Below, piece after piece: positions 45,040 to 55,906 of a DNA stretch of 64,000 bases. Position 1 is the first letter of the stretch; every line of letters begins with the position of its first letter. The notes beneath the pieces are model-generated. The model saw only the letters and a list, made by a program, of their open reading frames with translations, was not told the origin of the DNA and did no database searches. This stretch comes from Cepaea nemoralis (Eukaryota; Mollusca; Gastropoda; Stylommatophora; Helicidae). The translations under genes and the position numbers were made by a program. The stretch lies in assembly GCA_014155875.1 (NCBI GenBank), contig JACEFZ010025080.1, positions 314,001 through 378,000 on the forward strand, given 5' to 3'.

Positions 45040-45262
45040 TACTATTTCACCATGGCGAAGGGGTTACGGACATGATTCGTAATCACGTATACCCGGGTTC
45101 GAAACGCAGCGGTGCTGGTTTTGTTGTTTTTTGAAAAGAAAAAAAAAGATATAGGTGCCGGTCGTACATAAAGCAATGGCAAACTACTGAACGTAAAACT
45201 TTGCCAGGAATTACGAACAGCCAAAATGCTGGGGTTGACTGCTGTGTCCTATGAAGGCCATG
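45040..45262 (+). mobile_element. tRNA-derived SINE, first family
   Basis: Box A-like tggcgaaggggttacgg and box B-like gggttcgaaacgc, then an oligo-A-interrupted body with aaagcaatggcaaactactg, atgctggggttgactgc and gtcctatgaaggcc. Target duplication not seen. Confidence 0.8.
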
Positions 45263-45639
45263 AAACTAAACTATTAAACAGGATATCACAAAAGCGCACA
45301 ACACATGATGTATGTAATTTTGTTGATTGTTCTCATTACTGTTAGCGATTATAATATGTTCACATTAATAACCATTCATTTATTCGCTTCACTTGATTTC
45401 TGTAGCATTTATCTGATGAGACACAGTTACATATGCCAGGCAATAAATTGTGCTGTCTATTGTATCAGACTTCTTGTTGAAGCATTTATTGTAAACTCGT
45501 ATAATGCCTATATTGTAACTTTTTTAACACCCTGTATATGTTTTGATAATCAGTGTATAGTTTTTGAGGAGTAACAGTATACACTAATGTTACCTACAAT
45601 CCGTATTTACATGTTTCCCTTCTTTGTTTCCCATTACAG

Positions 45640-45706
45640 TTGTGTGGACACATCAATAGAATGGAGAGTTTGCAGACTAGCAATGAGTTATGTGCCCATG
45701 CGTCAG
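45640..45706 (+). CDS. Candidate internal exon (67 nt)
   Basis: A strong pyrimidine-rich acceptor (ttcccattacag) precedes 45640 and a good donor (CAG|GTAACA) follows 45706. The frame LCGHINRMESLQ...LCAHASG is open and ends in phase 1, exactly the phase at which the exon at 51028 begins, so splicing would join them in frame. I do not recognise the encoded residues as part of an NRDP1 or TRAF domain. It may be a neighbouring exon of the same gene or a chance combination of splice signals. The flanks 45263-45639 and 45707-45949 show nothing else. Confidence 0.3.
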
Positions 45707-45949
45707 GTAACAAATGTGTCCTGTGTTTGTTCTCCCAGTTTATTCAGTGATTCTGCAAGTTTATCTAACAGGTCTACCCATCTTCCCTTGTGTCCTTACA
45801 CTTCTATAAATGGTAATGAATGGATGATTAGAACAAAAAGACATGCAGTATAGTAAAACAGCAGGATTGAATGCAACTGTGTAAATAAAGTAAAGATACT
45901 TTACGTGCCTTAGGTGCACAAGGCATAAAGTGCTAGACCCTTATTTGTA

Positions 45950-46145
45950 TAGACGGATCAGCACTGGGTGGGTAATGTACTCAGTATCACACCGGTCACT
46001 TTTACTTCCCCGGCATTTCTTGGTACCGACTGTACACTGGGTCAACATGGGAGTCCATATCAAATGTAAACAATCGTCCACGATCTTGGTTCTAACCCAT
46101 GACCACCGGTCTAGCGAGCGAGTGTCCAACCTCTAGGCTACAGCA
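45950..46145 (-). mobile_element. Degraded SINE, second family
   Basis: Contains cggcatttcttggtaccgac (reverse of the conserved core), gggtcaacatgggagtcc and a decayed reverse tRNA head with gttctaacccatgacc. The interval 46146-46500 shows nothing further. Confidence 0.5.
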
Positions 46146-46519
46146 GCTTTCAACCATGTTAGTGAATATCAATTAATAATGCCATACAGCTAACAGATAA
46201 ATATAGCTTGGTGAAGCTGACTGACATGGGAATTTGCACATAAAGAATATACTCAATCCAAGAAGGAGATTGAAGTACATTTGTACTAGATCCTTACAAC
46301 AACCAACTTTGGCAGCTCAAAAGGGAAGGGACATAACCGCCATGTGCTCAGGGTGATGCAAACAGATTTCTTGCTGCAAAGTACAAGAGTCCCTGACTTC
46401 CCATGGTGTCTACAGGTGTTTAGTTTGATAGTTAGAAGTTATGATACAAAAAGTTCCACAGGACAGATTGCAAAGTGACAGAGACAGCAGCTGGCTGTGA
46501 AACACTTACTTCTGCAACC

Positions 46520-46850
46520 TCTGAAGTCTGAAATTTGCTGGGTCAGATGGTATCCCAGCAGAAGCTATTAAATGAAAAAAAAAAAAACAACCTCATCTCA
46601 GTTACCGCACAAATTGCATAGTAAAGCCTAGAAGACTATAGAAATATGAGCAGACTGGAGACAAGATATCTGATGAAGTTGTCTAAGAAAGGAGACATGA
46701 AAGGATGTGCCAGGTATAAAGAAATAATGTCAGTTTCTGGGAAAATATTAGGCAAGATAATTCTGGGGAGATTAAGAGATGTCATTGACAAACAACTAAA
46801 AGATGTACAGGCAAGCTTCCAGTCAAACAGTTCCTGAACTGAGCAGCATA
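46520..46850 (+). pseudogene. Decayed reverse-transcriptase fragment
   Basis: GSDGIPAEAIK near 46540 and, in another frame, KILGKIILGRLRDVIDKQL followed by a QASFQ segment near 46740-46830. These match RT entry motifs (GPDGIP, KILxxIIxxRL, xQxGF). Too broken for clade assignment. The stretch 46851-47224 shows nothing further. Confidence 0.7.
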
Positions 46851-47224
46851 TGTAACACAATAAAGGAACAATGTATTGAAATGCATTGACCAATTTAAAT
46901 TGGATTTGTGAACTCTGAAAGGGCCTGTCCCCTCAAAAGATCATTAACTGAATTTAGACAACACATGATGTCATAAAATGATGTGTTCTTTGCGAGGGTA
47001 AACTGACGGACATGTTTAAAACATGTGTGCCAAATGTTACTCAATGGGTAATGAGGTCGTTTTCATGTGGCCATCTTACTTATCAAGGCACATTTTTCAT
47101 AATCATTTCTGAGTCTGGGTGGATTCCAGATTTATATATGGTCCTGATAAGAATTCCATTTTGACTGAGATTTGACCCCAAGACCAACAGGCTCATGGAT
47201 ATGATGCTAGTATCACTCCTACAT

Positions 47225-47600
47225 TAATATAGTCATCATCATCTTCCACTTTTGCTGTTGTGCAACGTCGTCGGAGGATTAGTTGAGTACAAGCGCCTGA
47301 TTGGTGACACTGAATAGTGTCATTTCGTGAGATTATACAATGTCAGTGATGTCATCGATCCAATTTCTTCTGGGGCGTCCTTTTGCTCTTGTATCAGATC
47401 TTCTTTGATGTGGGGCCATTGCTGGTAGATGATGGTGTTACATTCTAACAAAATGATAGAGCCATCTGATCTTCAGTATATGTGGCACAAGGTGTTGCTC
47501 TCACTGTCTCTCTGATAGCATCCTTTCTTACTCGGTCTCAGATAGTTGGCACTCTTATCAAGCATTTTATTTTGTAGATGTTGATTTTGCATAAGTGTGG
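47225..47600 (-). mobile_element. LINE 3' tail, decayed (copy 1)
   Basis: Homologous to 58095-58465 in the same orientation at roughly 75%. The minus strand ends in a (GAT)n tail next to ccacttttgc and encodes scattered TPRKKLDR- and NTLCHIY-like pieces of a LINE C-terminus. Confidence 0.6.
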
Positions 47601-47769
47601 TTTGACTAATAGTAAAATTAATATAATAACCCTATTTAATTGCCAGTTAGGCATGTCTTAGATACAGTATTCAGCCTATATATTTGGTGACACCCGAGGG
47701 ATAACGAGATCAGTAGTATAATAGTTTTCTGTATTTTTCCCCAAATAAATTCACAAGGTACCAGTTTCA

Positions 47770-47910
47770 TGTAAAGGACACTTTTACACATCATGAGGCA
47801 TATTTGGTCAATTTAAAAAAAAAACAGCCACCTTAATTTTGAGATTTGAACACATAAACACTGGGCCAGCAGGCAAGTCTGCTAACCACTGTGCTACCAC
47901 TGATTCCATT
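47770..47910 (-). mobile_element. tRNA-like SINE remnant
   Basis: aagtctgctaaccactgtgctaccac is a reversed box A region, and gagatttgaacacataaaca lies where a reversed B box would. Body homology to the other families is weak. Nothing else is seen in 47601-48045. Confidence 0.35.
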
Positions 47911-48045
47911 TCATGAGCCTGGTTAAACCCCTGGGCAGTAATTCCTAAAGAAAAAGAATCCAGTCATTACTGGGAATCACAACCACAACCACTGTTTTGG
48001 TAGTTGAATGCATCAATGGCTACTAATTAATTCATATATGTATTT

Positions 48046-48290
48046 ATTATTTTTTTTTTCCCCGCATATCCTTTACAGGACATTGCTGTCAACACCAGCA
48101 TTTTACTGCTGTCGTTGATTTCTTGGCAAGATGACGCTCAGTAGTTTGCCATTGCTTTCTGAACGGCTGGCTCATTTATACCGTAAGTTACCAATGCGAC
48201 AAGAACCGCTTCCAATTCTCGTGCGCTGCGTTACCCTACCTGTGTAAACGGGATTACGGAGAAAGTTGTTTAGCACCTAGGCCAGGGAGA
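48046..48290 (-). mobile_element. tRNA-derived SINE, first family
   Basis: Begins with oligo-T, then gcatatcctttacaggacat, gtcaacaccagcat, gatttcttggcaag and gtttgccattgctttctgaa. The head reads through to box A near 48280. Target duplication uncertain. Confidence 0.85.
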
Positions 48291-48354
48291 CATATATTTA
48301 TTGTACTGAGCAAATGAAAATAATCTACAAATGTGAACTTTGCACAGCAAATAG

Positions 48355-48413
48355 AATAATCTTCTTATATATAAATTGCGATCTCTGTCTGTCTGTCTGT
48401 CTGTCTGTCTACC

Positions 48414-48444
<31 letters not shown>

Positions 48445-49000
48445 ATGTCCGTATGTCCTTTGTGCGCTCGCGAACGGCCCATCCGATTGAGATGAAATTT
48501 TCTACACGTCTTCCTTTCATTCCAGTGCAGCCCACTGTCATATTTTTTTAGTGTGAAATCGGCTGCTTACTCAATATTATTTCATTTTTCACTTTTCATT
48601 ATAATTTAATATATCTCAGGGGACTTAACTCTGTAAAAGTTATTTCAAGGGGCATAACTTTTCTGTATAACTTATAGTCATATTGTGGCATCGTTTTCAA
48701 AGATTTATAAACTCTTTGTCCATAGTTATGTACCGGCATATGAGTTATAATAAATAATGATACAATCTGTAAGGCATTTTCAAAGTTTTCATAAAAATAA
48801 TGCACAATGCATAACATTGTAACTCATCTTTTTATGCTTAAGAAGTTACTGTAGTCATGCAGGTGATTAGAAAGAGATTTCATTAAAAATAATGGATGGT
48901 GTGTGGAAGGACATTCTTTTAAGTTACTTTTTTTGTTGTATGAATTTAATTAGACGCTACCCTCCAGGAGCTGGGCAAAGCCACGCCGGGTCAGATAGAT
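48355..49000 (+). mobile_element. Helentron-derived (HINE/DINE-like) element
   Basis: Starts at atataaattgcgatctctgt with an internal (TCTG)n (48378-48440). It continues with ttgtgcgctcgcgaacggcc, gattgagatgaaattttcta and ends at gagctgggcaaagccacgcc gggtcag. This layout, a microsatellite after a conserved head and a GGGC-AAGCC-GGGTCAG end, is the one I know for Helentron-associated interspersed elements in many invertebrates. Confidence 0.5.
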
Positions 49001-49049
49001 AGACAGACCCACCTTTTCGCTGCAGTTGTCTACAGGCATATGCGTTAAA

Positions 49050-49850
49050 ATCCTCCTCCTCCTCTCCCCTCCTCCTCCTCCTACCCTCTTCCTCTCCCCC
49101 TCCTCCCTCTCCCTCCTCCTCCTCCCTCTTTCTCCTCCTTCCTCCCTCCTCCTCCTCCCTCTTCCTCCTACCTCCTCCCTCCTCCTAATCACTCCCCTTC
49201 CTTCCTCCTCCCTTCTCCTCCTCTCTCCTCCCAATCCCTCCTCCTCCCTCCTTCTAATTCTACATCCTCCCCTTTATCCCTCCCCCTCCTACCTCCTCCC
49301 CCCTTCTCCTCCTCCCTCCTCATCCTCTCTCCTCTTCCCTCCTCCTACCTCTACCTCCTCCCTCCACATCCCTCTTCCTCCTCCCTCTTCCTCCTCCTCC
49401 TCCCCCTTCTCCGTCCTCCTTCTCCCTCCTCCTAATCACTCCTCTTCCTTCCTCCTCCTCTCTCCTCCTACTCCCTCCTCCTCCTACGTCCTCCCCCTCA
49501 TCCCTCCTCCTCCCTCCTCCTCCTCATCCCTCTTCCTCCTCCTCCCTCCTCATCCTTCCCCTCCTTCTCCTCCCTCATCCTTCTCCCTCCTCCTCCCTCC
49601 GCCTCCATCTCCCTCCTCCCCCTGCGTTCTTCTCCCTCTTCCTCCTCCTACCCTCCTCCTCCTCGCTCCTCCTTCCTCCTCCCTTCTCCTACCTCCTCTC
49701 TCCTCCTCCTAATCACTCCTCCTCCCTCCTATTCCTCCCTACTCCTCCTCCTCCTTCCTCCTCCTCTCTCCGCCTATCTCTTCCTCCCTCCTAACTCCTC
49801 CCTCTTCCTCCTCCCAGCTCCTACTCCTCCTTTTCCTTCTTCTGCTGATG
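49050..49850. repeat. 800-bp polypyrimidine (CCTCCT)n tract
   Basis: Nearly pure C/T with ctcctcc steps and rare A. The complementary strand is polypurine. Long polypyrimidine frames here, such as 49026-49712, are composition by-products. Confidence 0.97.
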
Positions 49851-49987
49851 CTGCTGCCGCTGCTCCATTTACCCAAGTTAATTGTTGGGGAAGATGTAGA
49901 GACCTTTCAAGTGCTCTTTCTAATGCTTTTTGTAAGTTGGTCTTCGTTTATCTAAGGTTGTTCTAACTGCAACCAATAAATGATTAG

Positions 49988-50024
49988 ACAGACAGGCAGA
50001 CAGACAGACAGACAGAGAGGGAGG

Positions 50025-50062
<38 letters not shown>

Positions 50063-50066
50063 TAGA
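49988..50066. repeat. (GACA)n microsatellite
   Basis: cagacagacagaca repeats with a gagagggaggga interruption; further (GACA)n lies at 50158-50196. Confidence 0.95.
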
Positions 50067-50296
50067 TAGTCGGGAACGGGAACAGGAGCTTATATGACTA
50101 CTTATATGAATTAAATGAGATGCTCCACACCAGGAGTTGGGCGATGCCGGGCCGGGTCAGACAGACAGACAGACAGAAAGACAGACAGACAGACAGTCGG
50201 TAACGGGAACGAGAACTTATATGACTACTTATATGAATTAAATGAGATGCTCCCCACCAGGGACTGGGCGAAGCCGGGCCGGGTCAGCTAGTGTAT
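50066..50296 (+). mobile_element. Two tandem HINE-like 3' ends separated by (GACA)n
   Basis: A ~100-base block (cgggaacgggaacaggag, tatatgactacttatatgaa, then gggcgatgccgggccgggtc) occurs twice, the second ending in gggtcagctagt. The microsatellite between them may have driven the duplication. A (aacatataatagaatata) run follows to 50350. Confidence 0.6.
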
Positions 50297-50619
50297 AATA
50301 AAATAGAATAACATATAATAGAATATAATAACATATAATAGAATATAATAACTTATAGGAGAAGCCATGGCAGAGAGGTGATGGTGTCTGCTACAGGTTC
50401 AGAATGTACAAAGGTTAAGTCTCAGTATAGCTCTGGGAACTTTTCCAAGAACCACAGGTATCAAACATTCCTCTAATCTTTTGAGTATTGGAATTGGATT
50501 CATAGCCTTCTTGGCAAAGGATGAAAAAACAGGATGCAACATGGGCAAGTTGTGCACAATAAAATCCCATGGCAGTTCAAAATTATTAGTAGGCTGTGAG
50601 GCCACTGACTGGCAACATT

Positions 50620-50770
50620 TTCAGGAAATAAAATCTACCCGTGGGTAGATAGAGCCCTTTAGATTGGATGGAATCTCTCTAGAGGTGACACAAATGTATG
50701 CACAAGTTGGACACGCTGAGCTTTGAAGTGCGTGAATACGGTGTGACACATTCTATCGAAGGAGGAGCGG
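50620..50770. repeat. Dispersed repeat, related to 59320-59500
   Basis: Shares, in the same orientation, aaatctaccc-gtgggtagat, ttggatggaatct, and gtgtgacacattc-like blocks with 59320-59500. Class unknown; possibly a SINE body. Confidence 0.5.
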
Positions 50771-50912
50771 AGAAGCATAAGAAATGAGGAACTAAGAAAA
50801 AGAAGAACATATATATATACTCTGGTAAATTTAATTTATTTTATTGTGATACATTTCAAATGAGAAATGATTTGTCTATTCATTCATGCAATATGTTTTT
50901 ATTGATTAATTA

Positions 50913-51000
50913 ATTCATTCATTCATTCATTCAGTAGCGTATCCTTTGCAGAACCTCGCTGCCATAACAACCTTCCGGAAAACCTCTCGATCATAAGCAA
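50913..51000 (-). mobile_element. 88-bp LINE tail next to a splice acceptor
   Basis: On the minus strand this is the terminal part of the family seen at 55608-55838 and 61340-62236, ending in (GAAT)n. The 9-base duplication gattaatta is at 50904-50912 and 51001-51009. The right duplication starts only 27 bases before the exon at 51028. Confidence 0.85.
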
Positions 51001-51027
51001 GATTAATTACTTGTTCTTATTCATTAG

Positions 51028-51219
51028 GTCAAGTCCAAATTGCTGACTACAGTCAAGAATGTCCAAAAGGCTGTGGATTGTTACTGACAACCAAAGAAGA
51101 CAAAGAACACAACTGTATAACTAAGCTGAGAACCACCATAGAAATGCTGCGGACAGAAATGATGTGCAGGATGGAGGATCAGAAGCGGGAAATGGAGGCC
51201 ATGTTTGATATACAAAGAG
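51028..51219 (+). CDS. NRDP1/RNF41-like gene, exon with TRAF-type zinc segment
   Basis: This 192-nt exon is bounded by ttattcattag and a GTTTCT donor, both in phase 1. It encodes ECPKGCGLLL...EHNCITKLR, closely matching the pattern CxxGCGL...HNCIxxLR of the E3 ubiquitin ligase NRDP1 (RNF41), where it is part of the TRAF-type zinc finger after the RING. The C, C, H and C ligands are present. The remaining residues (TIEMLRTEMMCRMEDQKREM) begin a coiled coil that continues in the exon at 55907. A RING exon would be expected upstream but I do not find one in this window. In the family this region aids oligomerisation and substrate contact in the cytosol. The call rests on motif pattern, and other RING-TRAF-zinc proteins remain possible. 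A LINE tail lies 27 bases before the exon. Confidence 0.7.
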
Positions 51220-51279
51220 GTTTCTATAATTTTAACTACTATTTTATTACTTCCTACTTTGTTTCACGTATAAGCACAT

Positions 51280-52195
51280 GACTACTGGGCTGGCAGACAA
51301 GCATGCTAGTCTCACACAAGATAACACATAAATCTCTCGTGGATTGGCAGACAAGCACACTAGTCTCACACAAGATAACACACATGTGACTACTGGGCTG
51401 GCAGACAAGCATGCTAGTCTCACACAAGATAACACATACATCTCTACTGGGCTGGCAGACAAGCACACTAGTCTCACACAAGATAACACATACATCTCTA
51501 GTGGGCTGGCAGACAAGCACACTAGTCTCACACAAGATAACATATACATCTCTAGTGGACTGGCAGACAAGCACACTAGTCTCACACAAGATAACATATG
51601 CATCTCTAGTGGACTGGCAGACAAGCACACTAGTCTCACACAAGATAACATATACATCTCTAGTGGGCTGGCAGACAAGCACACTAGTCTCACACAAGAT
51701 AACACATACATCTCTAGTGGGCTGGCAGACAAGCACACTAGTCTCACACAAGATAACATATACATCTCTACTGGGCTGGCAGACAAGCACACTAGTCTCA
51801 CACAAGATAACACATACATCTCTAGTGGGCTGGCAGACAAGCACACTAGTCTCACACAAGATAACATATACATCTCTAGTGGGCTGGCAGACAAGCACAC
51901 TAGTCTCACACAAGATAACATATACATCTCTAGTGGACTGGCAGACAAGCATGCTAGTCTCACACAAGATAACAATAAACATATACATCTCTACTGGACT
52001 GGCAGACAAGCATGCTAGTCTCATACAAGATAACATATATTTCTAGTGGAATGGCAAACAAGCACACTAGTCTCACACAAGATAACACACATGTGACTAC
52101 TGGGCTGGCAGACTGGCATGCTAGTCTCACACAGATAATGCATACATGACTACTGGGCTGGTAGACAATCATGCCTGTCTCACACAAGATAACAA
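51280..52195. repeat. 54-bp intronic minisatellite
   Basis: About 17 units of ctggcagacaagcacactag, tctcacacaagataacatat and acatctctagtggg. The 54-base period is a multiple of three and leaves frames open on both strands (up to 260 codons), giving an 18-residue repeat. It lies just inside the intron after 51219. The stretch 52196-52731 is intronic without further features. Confidence 0.97.
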
Positions 52196-52746
52196 ATTTT
52201 AAATATCTGTAACAAGTAAAATTAAGTTTAAAAAAAAGTTATTATGGGATATAAATGTTTGTTTTATATAAATGTTTGCACCTGCTTTTCAAGATTTGAT
52301 GTATTATCAAATACAGAACAGCGACCAGACTGTAAATTACTAATTAACCATAATTGACCACATGGTGCTCAGGATACCTCATAACTCTCCTTTCAGAGAT
52401 GTCAAAGTGTGGGAATGCTGACTTGTTCCCAAAATTCATGAACACAACAATGTTGTACCCACCTGTGATCATACAAGCTGCCAAGAAAAGGCTAAATGTC
52501 ATCTAACAGAAATAATTTTATGGTACTAGAAAAGAATAGATCAAATACATTCTAAGTATAGAAGTGTAGTTAAAAATGTCCAGCAATACATAGTGGATTA
52601 AATGTATTTAAAAGAGAATGTGAATAGTTAAAAGATCAAATAAGTTAGAAGCAAACAGGATATGGACATATTTGCAAAAAGAAATGAGTTAGTTTGGAAT
52701 AAAAATTAATGAAGAGCATTTTGTGTATCCTATGTTTACTGGAATG

Positions 52747-55375
52747 TAAGAACTATGAGTGGGGATGGAAAATTTGATAACATTAAGACTGAAATGAGAA
52801 GATTAAATATTAACCTGCTAGATGTATGTGAGACCAGATGGACAGGAATGGGCATTATAACATCTGAGGAATATAGAATAATCTATTCTGGTGGAGAGAA
52901 ACAACAGCGAGGAGTAGCAATTATAATGGATACAGAGAGAGCAAAATTGATCAAAGGATATTGGACTGTATCAGACAGAGTGTTACTGGTGAAGTTGAGT
53001 GGAAGACCTTTTGATATCAACGTCATACAAGTTTATGCACCAACAGCAGACAGTAGGGATGACAGCATTGATGACTTTTATAATGATTTAGAGAAAGCCT
53101 TCACGAAATGCAAGAATTCTGAAGTAAATATCATAATGGGTGACTTGAATGCCAAAGTTGGAAATCAACAGGACGGATGCATAGTAGGCAAGTATGGACT
53201 AGGGGAACAGAATGAAAGAGGTTGCAGACTAGTACAGTGGGCAAAAGAGCAAGATTTGATTATTGGAAACACTTGGTTTCAACAGCACCCAAGGAGATTA
53301 TGGACATGGAGGAGTCCTGATCATAAGGTCAGAAATCAGATTGATTACATCCTCATCAACAGAAGATTTCAAAATTGATTACATCCTCATCAACAGAAGA
53401 TTTCAAAATGCCTTAAAAGTTGCAAAAACTATACCAAGCGCAGACTGCTACAGTGACCATAGATTAATCTTAAGCAATTTACATATACAATTAAAGAAAG
53501 TCAAATATTCACCAAGAAACACAAAATTTGATCTACAAGCACTGAAGAGTGAGGAAATAAAAGATAAATTCAAAGTAGAGGTAAAGAACAGATTCGATGC
53601 TTTGTCCGATATGGAAATATTATTTCAAGATGTCAGTGACCAATGGGAAATTTTAAAGAAATCAGTCAACCGAGCTGCAGAAACAACCATCCCAAAAATA
53701 AAGATAGTAGGACGCAAGAAATGGATGATGGAAGGCATCTTAAAACTCATGGCAGTAAGAAGAAATAACAAAATTAACAAGGAAACATATGAAGAGATTC
53801 ACAAGAAAATTAGGAAGCTATGCAAAGAGGCTAGAGGCTAAAGAAACATGGCTTGAGGAAAATTGCAAGGAAATTGAACATCAACACAACACCCAAAATA
53901 CCAAATTAATGCACAAAAGAATTAACGACATCACTAACAAAATAATACACACATCAACGGGTTGCCTAAAAACCAAAGATGGCAAAATCATAATAGAAAA
54001 AGATCAGATTTTACATGCGTGGTCAGATTATGTGAAAGACCTTTATGATGATACAAGAGAAGAACAATATAATCATCAGAATAATAATGAAGGACCAGCA
54101 ATTTTGAAGATAGAAGTTCAGACCCTGGATACATCATAGTAGAAATGATCAATGCCTTAGAAGAATATGGAATTGACCAAGTCACCAGGCTGCTGAACGC
54201 AATATACGATACTGGGGATATACCTCCTGAATTATGTAATTCTATATTTATTGCATTCCCGAAGAAATCAGGAGCCATGGAATGCGATCAACATAGAACA
54301 ATTAGTATAATGAGCCACATCACAAAGATTCTGCTGAGAATTATCATGCAAAGAGTTAGGAAGAAAATACAACCTGAAATAGGAGAAGAACAATGTGGGT
54401 TTGTAGAAGGCAAGGGCACAGTAAATGCTGTGTATATACTGAGAACAGTAATTGAGCGTTCTATAGAAGTAAACAAAGATCTATATCTTTGCTTTATTGA
54501 CTACACAAAGGCTTTCGATAAAGTGAGACATGTCGACATGATAAGGATGCTTGAAGATCTACAAATTGATGGAAAAGACCTTAGACTTGTAAAAAACATA
54601 TATTGGAAACAACAAGTTGCCATCAGAATTGATAACGATGTAGGTCAATATCAGCCTATTAAAAGAGGTGTGAGACAGGGATGTGTAATGTCTCCAGATC
54701 TTTTTTCCCTGTACAGTGAACGTATATTTAGAAATATAGAAGATATGGAAGGAATCAACATTGGGGGACGATACATCAATAACATTAGATATGCATGATG
54801 ATACAGTCTTGATTGCAGACAATGAACAGGACCTGCAAAATTTAGTAGATGCGGTTGTTGCACACAGTGAACAACTAGGGTTAGAACTGAATATTAAGAA
54901 GACACAGATTATGGTCGTCACTGGGAAGAAGGAAATACCACAATGTGATATACGAGTAGATGGACATATTCTTAAACAAGTGAATCGATACTGTTATCTC
55001 GGCACAGTCATAACATCTGATGGGAGATGCCTTGAAGAGATTAGAACAAGAATTGCCATTGCGAAGGTAGCCTTTTGCAAGATGATAAACATACTGACCA
55101 ACAAAAAATCAATTGAAACGAGAAAAAGAGTGTTGAGATGCTACATAGAACCTATACTTTTGTATGGATGTGAAGCGTGGACAATAAGCAGTCAAGCTGA
55201 AAAACAGCTAATGGCTGTGGAAATGTGGTTTCTGAGGAAAATGCAAAGAATACCATGGACAGATAGAAAAACCAATGAACAAGTCCTTCAAGAAACAAAT
55301 GAAGATCGTAGTGAGATGGCAGAACATGAAAGCCCACACTTACCGGCATGGCACATGATGGATGGATGTTTACTG
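52747..55375 (+). mobile_element. Nearly complete LINE in the intron, with candidate 15-bp target duplication
   Basis: The flanks atgtttactggaatg (52732-52746) and atgtttactgaaatg (55376-55390) differ at one base and may be the target duplication. The left copy also resembles the element's own start, so a microhomology origin is possible. The element runs from the endonuclease start to a (GATG)n tail. It lies in the same orientation as the host gene. Confidence 0.85.
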
Positions 55376-55414
55376 AAATGCGGGTGCATTGGTGTAATCT
55401 TTAGGCGGTTATAG
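52755..55414 (+). pseudogene. LINE APE-RT coding region with frameshifts
   Basis: Endonuclease (52755-53378): VCETRWTG, IMGDLNAKVG near 53150 and DYILINRRF near 53350. A 34-base exact tandem duplication (53339-53407) breaks the frame, after which SADCYSDHRLI carries the Asp-His site. The linker reaches 54139, where two stops (TAG TAG) interrupt. RT (54145-54798): FPKKSG, EQCGFVEGKGT, CFIDYTKAFDKVRH near 54495 and RGVRQGCVMSPDLFS near 54670. A one-base insertion at about 54796 falls inside the catalytic box (IRYA|DD), and the frame resumes as DDTVLIADN. The C-terminal part has CEAWTISSQAEK and MWFLRKMQRIPWTD. No C-terminal finger is seen, unlike the other LINE family here. These lesions make it inactive, although the sequence is otherwise well preserved. 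Confidence 0.9.
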
Positions 55415-55607
55415 TGATAATGACTTAAGCGCGGTTGGTTGAGGGTTCACACCTGAAATAGCTTCTACACTATGAGATGGAAAGCCTGGCTAACTATTGC
55501 CCCCTGCGTTTATGCCTGCAAAATGTGAGGCTCCTAACTCTTCACATACCCACAGCAAGCTCCTAATGAATGCTGAACTTGAACCAAAAATATTTCCTGA
55601 CATAAAA

Positions 55608-55838
55608 AACACTTGAAACGTCACGAAAGTTTGGAGAGAACAATAATGGAAGGGTATATGCCTGGGAAGAGAGGAAGAGGAAGGCCAAAGAGAAGATGGG
55701 TGCAGGATGTGGCGGATGATCTCCAGATGGGTGTATCACATGCGGGACATCTTGCTTGTGATCGAGAAGTTTTCTGGAAGGTTGTTATGGGAGCGAGGTT
55801 CTGCAAAGGACATGCTACTGAATGAATGAATGAATGAA
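55608..55838 (+). mobile_element. 231-bp truncated LINE tail with 10-bp target duplication
   Basis: tgacataaaa occurs at 55598-55607 and 55839-55848. Between them lies the terminal coding part of another LINE family (LERTIMEGYMPGKRGRGRPK, then WVQDVADDLQMG) and its (GAAT)n tail. The KRGRGRPKRRW stretch is basic and AT-hook-like. It lies only 60 bases upstream of the acceptor at 55907. The interval 55391-55607 shows nothing further. Confidence 0.92.
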
Positions 55839-55906
55839 TGACATAAAAGAATGTGTGTATCGATTTGTTATCATTGTACTTCTTAAACAGTATACTTTTA
55901 TTTCAG

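Noticed and set aside
49026..49712. 228-codon Pro/Ser/Leu-rich protein
   Set aside because: Pure by-product of the CCTCCT tract; no stops arise because TAA, TAG and TGA need purines.
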